64,000 nucleotides of DNA from Tenrec ecaudatus (lineage: Eukaryota > Chordata > Mammalia > Afrosoricida > Tenrecidae). Below the pieces are notes generated by a model, which saw only the letters and a program-made list of their open reading frames with translations, did not search any database and was not told where the DNA came from. Location of the stretch: contig NC_134546.1 in assembly GCF_050624435.1 (NCBI RefSeq), positions 77,231,700-77,295,699 on the forward strand. Direction: 5' to 3'. This document shows positions 57,396-64,000 of the stretch, piece after piece; the stretch's first letter is position 1; each line of letters opens with the position of its first letter. The translations under genes were made by a program, and so were the position numbers.

Positions 57396-57664
57396 GACAC
57401 AGAAAAGGGGATGAAGGGAGACGTCGGACAGGGCAAGATATGACAAAATGATAATTTATAAATTATCAAAGGCTCATGAGGGAGGAGGAAGCAGAGAGGG
57501 AGGCGCAAAAAAAGACCTGATGCAACGGGCTTAAGTGGAGAGCAAATGCTTTGAAAATGATGAGGGCAAAGAATGTACAGATGTGCTTTACACAATTGAT
57601 GTATGTATGGATTGTGATGAGTTGTATGAGTCCCTAATGAAATGTTTAAAAAGAAAACAAAAGG
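57396..57664 (+). mobile_element. 5'-truncated L1 3' end (0.27 kb)
   Basis: It runs from ACACAGAAAAGGGGATGAAGG to the family terminus with A-rich tail. The 14-bp target-site duplication AAATATTCAGTTTG lies at 57382-57395 and 57665-57678. Confidence 0.92.
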
Positions 57665-58149
57665 AAATATTCAGTTTGTTTTGTATAACATTAAAATTGT
57701 GTTGCTATGGTAGAAGTATATTGCTTATTCTTTTATGTGGCCTTGAGCACAACTTTTACCATGTGGATATTCACTGTCACATAGGGAAGTTGGTGTCTTT
57801 AGCTCACTCAGTGCTGTCTATGAGGTATGTGACTTTGATCATACATCTGATAACAATCTAACCGTTTGTCAGGATAAGAATCTGGGTGTTTGCGTGTTTT
57901 TTCCCCACTAAGACCTACACATTTATTATTTCCAATTCATCGCAATCCCTTCCTGTTTGGTCAGTGTAATGAAGAACAAACTTTCAAATAATGTTGGTCG
58001 GAATGATTTCATATTAATCTCTGCCATATCAAGTAAGATTCTTATTTTCCTGAATGTTTATGCAGCTTAATGTAGTCATAACTCCTGCCTGTTTTTTCAC
58101 TTAACGTGTTTCCGGATCACACCCATGTCTATTCTCCTCCCATTCCGGG

Positions 58150-58285
58150 TCACGCTGAGATGGGCCGGAAGTGGCGGTGTCCTAGTAGAAAGTTCGGGTC
58201 ATACCATGCTTCCTACTTGCTGTGCCTGGGGCATGGTGCCAGAGAAGCGCCAGCAGCCTGAGCACTGTGTAGTAGGCACGCCAAG
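58150..58285 (+). promoter_or_regulatory. ETS-type promoter core and likely non-coding first exon
   Basis: After AT-rich DNA the composition turns GC- and CpG-rich. CCGGAAGT at 58165-58172 is a consensus ETS/GABP site, and further GGAA/TTCC cores stand at about 58110 and 58143. No TATA box is seen. The block runs to a strong donor, CCAAG/GTGAGG, at 58285/58286, so it can be a first, non-coding exon. Short ATG frames in it end quickly. It precedes the small gene described next. The transcription start is inferred. Confidence 0.55.
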
Positions 58286-58609
58286 GTGAGGGGTCACCTG
58301 GTGACCGGTTGGGGGTACCCTGGTGCACACAGCAGCCTGGCTGGGGTGCAAGCGTCCTTCTTCCCCCTCACCCGCTCCGTCAGCGCCCCCCAGCGTGGTG
58401 AGATGTGGGAGGGTGTCCCAGGGGCTGGTTCCATCCCCCAGTTTTGGGATTGGTTGGGGTTCCTGGGGAGAACTCCTGTTGGAGAAAGGAGGATCCCAGA
58501 CTGGGACTTTGGGCATCGGTGTTCCTGATTCATTGCGGGAATTTTGCCTGTCTCCCCCCCTCGATTGTTTCGTTTCACACAGCGGTGCCTCCTCCCTGAG
58601 ACTCCCAGA

Positions 58610-61531
58610 ATGTCTTCAGCTCACAGGTGAGCCGCGGGTCTGTTGCTTTTCTCACCAGGATGTGAATGCTCTTCAGGAAGCGAGTGGCTGCAGCTGGAGC
58701 ACAAAACGTTTTATGGCTACCTCCTTAGGTTTGCCTAGTCTTGTCCCCTGTGCTGTGTCTTCTCCAGGAGAGGGGAAGGGGAGAGGGAGGGGTGAACCCA
58801 GTCTGGAAACTCCCTGGCTCATTCTTGACAGCCTGTAGGGCAGGGAGCGCGCTCACCCTTGAGGGTGTTAAAGTGATATTCCAGTGCACCCACCGCGCAG
58901 TGAGACATGATTGGCATTCCCAGGTTGCTGGGGTAAGTCCAAGACTGAGACCCCAAGGGAGGTGACCCAGGTTGGTGGCTATCAGTCAACAGTATGGCAG
59001 GTGGCAAGTAAAAGGAGAGACAGGCCCAACTGTACAAAGATGGGGGTTCAGTGAGCAGGAACTCAAGCAAAGAGAGGGCCAGTCTTTCTTTGTGAAAGCA
59101 TATAAGTCTCCAAAGAAGGGCAAGACCCCCTCAAGTACGGAAGATCCCCCGGTCCCACATACACTCTTCAGAAATTTTGCATGTTGCTTCTTTAATTTTT
59201 ACAAAAGCCTGTTTGTTTGTATTTAGCAGTAGAAAGAAGCTGGAGGAATGCTTCTTAGTGGAGGACAGACAGCTGGAGAGAAGGTTTCTTTAAGAGGACA
59301 GGAGAAAATTGCCATCAATAATGAATTGCTTTTCATGCAGAGAAAGTAGCCAGTAAAAGACATGCAGGCAATTGAACTGGATCCATTATTTCTGCAAATG
59401 TGTTAGTGTGGGGGAGTGTGGGAGCTGCTCCTGCTTGTTGTCCAGAGGGAAATTTCTGTTTCTGTTGCCTCTGAAGAAGTTTCTAGTAGCTTGCCCTATG
59501 TTTAGATGTATGCTGACTCCATTTTAACTATGTATTCTCACCTAGAGTCATTTTATCCTTATTCTAATGATTTCCCTGCGTATGTTGCTTCGTTTGGGGA
59601 TTCTTTTTGTTTTGGTTTTGAATAAGCGATTTTAGGAAAAGTTCCAGCTTTAAGGAAGCTATGACCCGGATCTGGGAGCTGAAGGAGGCCGTAGAGTTGC
59701 TCAAGGAGACCATCCAGGTGGGGTGTGGCTCTGCCAGTGAGAGACTGAGGGGTTGGCCTGGTGTTCCACGCCATTCGTTGAAAACGTGCTGACATGACAA
59801 GTGGCAGTACTCCCCTGAAAACTCACTGCTAGCGATTCTGACCCAGCGACCATATGGACAGGGTAGAACTGCCTGTGGGGGTTTCCCAGACTGTAACTCT
59901 TCAATGGAGTAGAAAGCCTCATCTTTTTCCAGCCAGTGGTTTCCAGCTGATGGCTTTGTGGTTAGAAGCCCAGCATACACCCCACCAGACACCAGGATAC
60001 CTGCCATCTACTGTAGTCTTAATTCTCCACCTCCCAATCTAGCGGTTCTAGGAATGCTCATCCCCAGGCCACATGGGACTTCCTATAGCCCCCTGGCCAG
60101 GGGGATGTTCTGTTCCAGTCCCTGCCTGATTGTGGAATGTGATTCATGTGCATAGACCTGCTCTTTTTGCTATCATGAAGGTTCACACTGTACTTTCTAG
60201 ATGCCAGCTTCTGTGTAGAGACAAAAGCCCTCCAGCATGTCTGTGTAGGCTGATAGTCCCTACAGTCAGACTTGAGATCAAATTCTAGTCTTCTATTCAT
60301 TAGCTGATTTCCTTGGGAAAGTCTTTGAGCCTCACTGGGCCTCTAGTGGTTCCTCTGTACAGTGGGCCGGATGTTTGCACTTGAGGGTTAAGTGACTCAG
60401 TGCAGGGTGTGGCATGCAGTCGGTGGCTGCTGCTGTGATCTGTGCGGCCCAGAGGCATGCACACACATCCTAATGAAGCTCGGCTGAGTGGAAATGAAGG
60501 TCATGGGACACTGACAGCTGAGGATGAAGGTCCAGTTACATTGCTGGGGCCTGTCCTCCCTTCCAAATGCCTCAGGGGCACAGGCATTTGAAAGGACAAG
60601 GAGAAGGAGCTGGCACAGGTCAGCCAGGTCCTGGTGCTAACCGGCCTCCCAGAACTCATCCTACTTCTTGATGAGGGCAGGGAAACTTTAGAGGGAGTTG
60701 AGCAGAGCAGTGACATGGCCATGGCAGCATGAGGCATGAGGTATATCACTGGGGCTGCAGTGCGGAGCCTGGTGCAGGCACTTGGAGAAGGGTGCAGGTG
60801 TGGATGCAAGGAGAGCAGTGGGGAGCTTTTTGGGATAGTTTAAGAAGGAGGTGTGGCCGTGTCATAGGGATTGTAGTGGGGGCTGACGGGAAATATCCAG
60901 AGCAATTTTGCATTGGGGCAGATGATAGAGGGGGGTGGCTGGCAAGATTTGGTAGCATACAGGGTCAAGAAATAAAGCTGACCCTCAGCTTCGTGATGTA
61001 GCTAAAGCTTGGGGACCTCCTGGGTGAGGATCAGGAGGCAGGATGTGGGCATCTTATGCAGGCATTTGCATTCCTTACCTGAGTCAGGACCCCAGGAATA
61101 ACTTGCTACGTTGACTGGCAGTTAATGAACTGGCTGCATCTTTTCCCTCTGTGTCGCAGCAAGGGCCAACCTGACTTAAGCTCTCCCGAGATGGCCAAGC
61201 AGCCAGACTACAACCTGGGGAAAATAGAGAACAAAGCAGAACCCGCTATAGACATGTTTCTCAAATACCTGCAAGGTGAGACTGGTTGCAAGGGGGTGTG
61301 GGGTTTCGGGGCTGGGGAGTGGGCGGTGGTTCTGCAGGCTCCTGAACAACTACAGGTGTTGACAGCTGTGCCTTGAGTGAGTATGGGACCTGAGGGACAC
61401 CACTCACCCCAGTGGACCATGTCATTCCAGCTTTCAAGAAGGCCCTGGACCTGGTCATGCAGGTGCAAAAGCAGACCAACAAAGAAACCAGAATAAGAAA
61501 AAGCCCCAGTGATGACTCCAAACAAATCTGA
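58610..61531 (+). CDS. unrecognised small multi-exon gene, about 103 codons
   Basis: Four coding exons join in one open frame. The first is 58610-58626 (MSSAH, exon from acceptor CACACAG at 58582, donor GTGAGC). The second is 59636-59717 (KSSSFKEAMTRIWELK, then EAVELLKETIQ). The third is 61164-61275 (GQPDLSSPEMAKQPDYNLG to MFLKYLQ, donor GTGAGA). The last is 61431-61531 (AFKKALDLVMQVQKQTNKE to the TGA). Phases match at every junction and the total is 312 nt with the stop. An AATAAA follows at 61737-61742. Exon three has two acceptor AGs four bases apart. Use of the upstream one is in frame only if the second exon is skipped, giving about 77 codons. Composition is charged and helical, with no signal peptide, membrane segment or domain that I know. 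I cannot name it. Support is the coherent frame and splice sites; against it, the exons are short and unverified. Confidence 0.5.
59815..59990 (-). mobile_element. AfroSINE, antisense, in the second intron
   Basis: AACTCACTGCTAGCGATTCTGACC, CAGGGTAGAACTGCCTGTGG, GGTTTCCCAGACTGTAACTC and AAAGCCTCATCTTTTTCC follow the reversed AfroSINE order. Confidence 0.85.
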
Positions 61532-61736
61532 AAATAATGGAAGTTTCCCACAAACTTTTTGAAGCCCCCTTGTATTTGTCTCACAACTTTTGCCTGTTCA
61601 GTATTTACAGGTTTAAGCCTTATTGACAGCAATTATAAAAATCTGGTTGAAAGCTAACATTCCATGATCCTTGTAGTTTTCCCATCACCTCTGCCCTCCA
61701 CCCCCCACTTTCTGCATACTGACCCTATTAACCACC

Positions 61737-61742
61737 AATAAA
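61737..61742 (+). terminator. poly(A) signal AATAAA of the small gene
   Basis: AATAAA lies 206 bp after the stop codon at 61529-61531. The duplicate copy has the same signal at 63388-63393. Confidence 0.5.
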
Positions 61743-62837
61743 CTTTGATATCTCACTAGGGGGAAGTTCTGTTCCAGTCCCTGCCTGAGTGTGGAGGGTG
61801 ATTCATGTGCAGAGATCTGCTCTTGTTCATTCCATGAAGGTTCACACTGTACTTTGTAGATGCCAGTTCCTGTGTAGAGACAAAGCCTTCCAACATGTCT
61901 GTGTAGGCTGATAGGCCCTACAGTCAGATTCAGATCAAATTCTAGTGCTTCTATTCATTAGCTGATTTCCTTGGGAAAGTCTTTGAGCCTCACTGAGCCC
62001 CTAGTGGTTCCTCTCTAAAGTGGGCCAGATCTTTGTGGGTTAAGCGACTCAGTGCAGGTGTGGCAGGCAGCCAGCGGCTGCTGCTGTGATCCGTGCTGCA
62101 GAGGCATGCACACACATCCTAATGATGCTGAACCGAGTGGAAATGAGGCCATGGGACACTTACAGCTGAGGATGAAGGTCCAGGAAAATTGCTTGGGCCT
62201 GTCCTCCCTTTCAAATACCTCAGGGACACAGGCATTTGAAAGGATAAGAAGGAGCTGGGCACAGGTCAGCCATTCCTGGTGCTAACCGACCTCCCAGAAC
62301 TCATATCAGGCTTCCTGATGAGGGCAGGGAACCTTTGGAGAGAGTTGAGTGGAGCAGTGACATGGTCATGGCAATATGAGGTATATCACTGGGGCTTCAG
62401 TGGAGCTTGGTGCAGGTACTTGGAGAAAGGGTGCAGGTGTGGATGCAGGGAGAGCTGTGGGGATGTTGTTGGGATAGCTCAAAAATGTGGATGTGGCATA
62501 GGGATTGTAGTGGGGGCTGATGGGAGATGTATGTCAGGGCCATTTTAGGTTGGGGGAAGATGGAGGTGGCTGGCAGGACTTGGTAGCATATAAGGTGAAA
62601 GGATAAAGCTAATGCAGCTTTGTAATACGGGCATCAGAATAGGTGATGTCATACATGTGACCGAGGGTGCAGGTTTAGGGTAGGGAAGAGGATGGAGTAA
62701 GCTTGGGACCTCGTGGATGTGGATCAGGAGGCAGGATGTAGGCATCTTATTCAGGCATTTGTGTTGCTTACCTGAGGAAGGGCCCCAGGAATAACTTGCT
62801 AAGTTGACTGGCCGGGTCTTTTCCCTCCATGTCGCAG

Positions 62838-63393
62838 CAAGCTCTCCCAAGATGACCAAGCAGCTGAACTACAACCTGGAAAAAATTGAGACCAAAGAAG
62901 AAGCTACTGTAGCCATGCTTTCCAATGACCTCTACTGCACGGTGGGGCTGGCTGCAAGGAAGGGGGTCTTGGGGGCTGGGAAGACAGGGTGCTCTGCTGG
63001 CTCCTGGCAACTACAGGTGTAGGCAGCTCTGCTTTGAGTGAGTATGGGGCCTGGGGAACACTGCTCTCCGCAGTGGACCATGTTACTCCAGCTTTCAGGA
63101 AGGCCCTGGTCCTGGTCTTGCAGGTGCCAGAGCAGGCCAGCAAACAAATCAGCAGCAAGAAATAGCCCCAGTGATGCAAATAAAATTGAAAATAATGAAA
63201 GTTTCTCACAAGCTTTTGAAGCCCTCTTGTATATCTATCACCCAGCTTTTGCCTGTTTATTTTTCCAGGTTTTAGCCTTATTGTCAGCAATTACAAGAAT
63301 CTGTTTCAAGGGTACCATTCCATGATCCATGTAGTTTTCCCATCAACCGTACCCGCCACTTTCTCTATCCTGACCCTAGTAATTATTAATAAA
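62838..63393 (+). pseudogene. duplicated 3' exons of the small gene, frame-broken
   Basis: Exon copy 62838-62941 (ATGTCGCAG acceptor) translates as SSPKMTKQLNYNLEKIETKE and on to the donor GGTGGGG. It lacks 17 bp present in copy A just after the acceptor, so it joins the upstream exons out of frame. The last-exon copy 63092-63165 reads AFRKALVLVLQVPEQASKQ and ends earlier at TAG. AATAAA follows at 63388. Unless it has its own 5' exons it is a non-functional duplicate. Confidence 0.6.
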
Positions 63394-63399
63394 TTTTTA

Positions 63400-63705
63400 T
63401 ATCTATACATTTGCTTTTCCTTGTCTTTTTACATACATGAAGTCATACAATATCTCTCCTTTTGTAATTGGCTTGTTCCATTCAGCATGTCTTCAAGCTC
63501 TGCCCTTACTGTATCCAGATTTAATTTCTTCTACTGGCACAGCAGTACTTGTATTTACATTTTGTTTGTATGTTCATCTCTTGACGAACATTTATCTTAT
63601 TGGAGCTGTCTGGTTATTGCTGACATTCCTGCAATGAACAATGGTATGCCCGTCCCTCTTTGAGGATCTGCTTTCAAGTCTTTTGGGTCTATACACGATC
63701 AGAGT
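63400..63705 (-). mobile_element. old L1 3' region, antisense
   Basis: ACATGAAGTCATACAATATC, TTGGCTTGTTCCATTCAGCATG, ATTGCTGACATTCCTGCAATGAAC and TTTCAAGTCTTTTGGGTCTATAC are the antisense 3' part of ancestral mammalian L1. This is a different and much older lineage than the other L1 copies here. Confidence 0.7.
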
Positions 63706-63960
63706 GGATGTCACTGTTCATCTGTCAGTTGGTCAGATTGTGGTGGTTTGTGTCATGCTGGAAGCTATGCCAGCTGCTTTGTCAAATACCACCCATGGTA
63801 GTCAGTCTTCAGAGTTTTCAGACTCACACAGACTAAGGTTGAGAGGCTGACCACCTCTGAAACATTAGCTACTGAAAACAAGATGAATAGCAGCAGAGCA
63901 TCATTTGATACAGTGCCAGTAGATGGTCCCTCAGAGAGGAAGACACTCAAGAATTAGGGA
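63706..63960 (+). repeat. unclassified mammalian interspersed repeat, copy C
   Basis: GTGTCATGCTGGAAGCTATGCC, GAATAGCAGCAGAGCATCAT and ATACAGTGCCAGTAGATGG belong to the family also seen inverted at 10190 and 55567. Confidence 0.5.
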
Positions 63961-64000
63961 AGAGTTGCCTCCTCAAAAGATAGCTTCTCAGACATCCTCA

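Larger units (their letters stand above)
60097..63410. repeat. 1.66-kb tandem duplication
   Basis: Copy A (about 60097-61756) and copy B (about 61757-63410) share landmarks at a constant offset of 1659-1661 bp. TTCTGTTCCAGTCCCTGCCTG lies at about 60108 and 61767, and the exon-three ATGs at 61191 and 62852. TTCCAGCTTTCAAGAAGGCC pairs with CTCCAGCTTTCAGGAAGGCC. The 3' regions with ..AATAAA also correspond. The unit holds the last two coding exons and 3' end of the small gene. The copies have diverged visibly, so the event is not recent. Confidence 0.9.

Noticed and set aside
58294-58838. Frames of 94-171 codons across the ETS-type promoter block
   Set aside because: They run through the proposed donor at 58285 and acceptor at 58582, exist on both strands and reflect high GC content.
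63437-63663. Frames of 66 and 113 codons with hydrophobic translation
   Set aside because: They overlap antisense ancestral L1 sequence.
46840-64000. Search for D segments, J segments or constant-region exons
   Set aside because: No 12-bp RSS pairs, WGxG J motifs or constant-domain text were seen in the window.

Overview
The window is nuclear DNA of a placental mammal, and its repeats point to Afrotheria. It holds many copies of an L1 family whose 3' UTR ends in GAGCCCCTAATAAAATG, several tRNA-derived AfroSINEs, and RTE (BovB-type) LINE pieces that share their tail with AfroSINE. It also carries two non-autonomous hAT elements that I recognise as SPIN. Among afrotherians SPIN is described from the lesser hedgehog tenrec, so a tenrec or close relative is the best guess. 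This is inference from repeats, not a species identification.

From 5 to 47 kb the window is a stretch of immunoglobulin heavy-chain variable (IGHV) genes, all on the + strand. I can support eight V copies or relics plus one recombination signal with no V exon. In order they are: a clan III relic (5.2 kb), an IGHV7-like pseudogene (8.6 kb), a clan III FR3 stub (9.2 kb), an IGHV5-like gene with an in-frame FR3 deletion (13.3 kb), an intact IGHV4-like gene (29.5 kb), an orphan 23-bp RSS (36.7 kb), an IGHV2/4-like pseudogene with intact promoter octamer and RSS (37.2 kb), a clan II relic found mainly by its RSS (41.9 kb), an IGHV3 pseudogene (44.5 kb) and a last clan II relic (46.5 kb). Only the 29.5 kb gene looks usable: it has an octamer, split leader, open V exon and a 7-23-9 RSS. 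It carries three extra cysteines in and beside CDR1 and CDR2.

Between the V genes lie mobile elements. The largest is an 8.3 kb full-length but dead L1 (16.1-24.35 kb) with a 15-bp target-site duplication and a doubled 3' terminus. Others are shorter L1 3' fragments, a mariner transposase stub, the remains of a class II (betaretrovirus-like) endogenous retrovirus with gag, dUTPase and protease traces, RTE fragments, AfroSINEs and three hAT miniature elements. From 47 to 58 kb I see only repeats and AT-rich or unassigned sequence.

From 58.1 to 63.4 kb there is a different structure that I do not recognise. An ETS-type promoter core and a likely non-coding first exon are followed by four short exons whose splice phases join into one open frame of about 103 codons, ending in a stop and an AATAAA. 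The last 1.66 kb of this gene is duplicated in tandem, and the second copy is frame-broken. It is the best candidate here for something undescribed. It lies downstream of the V genes and may mark an edge of the V cluster or a non-immunoglobulin gene embedded in it.
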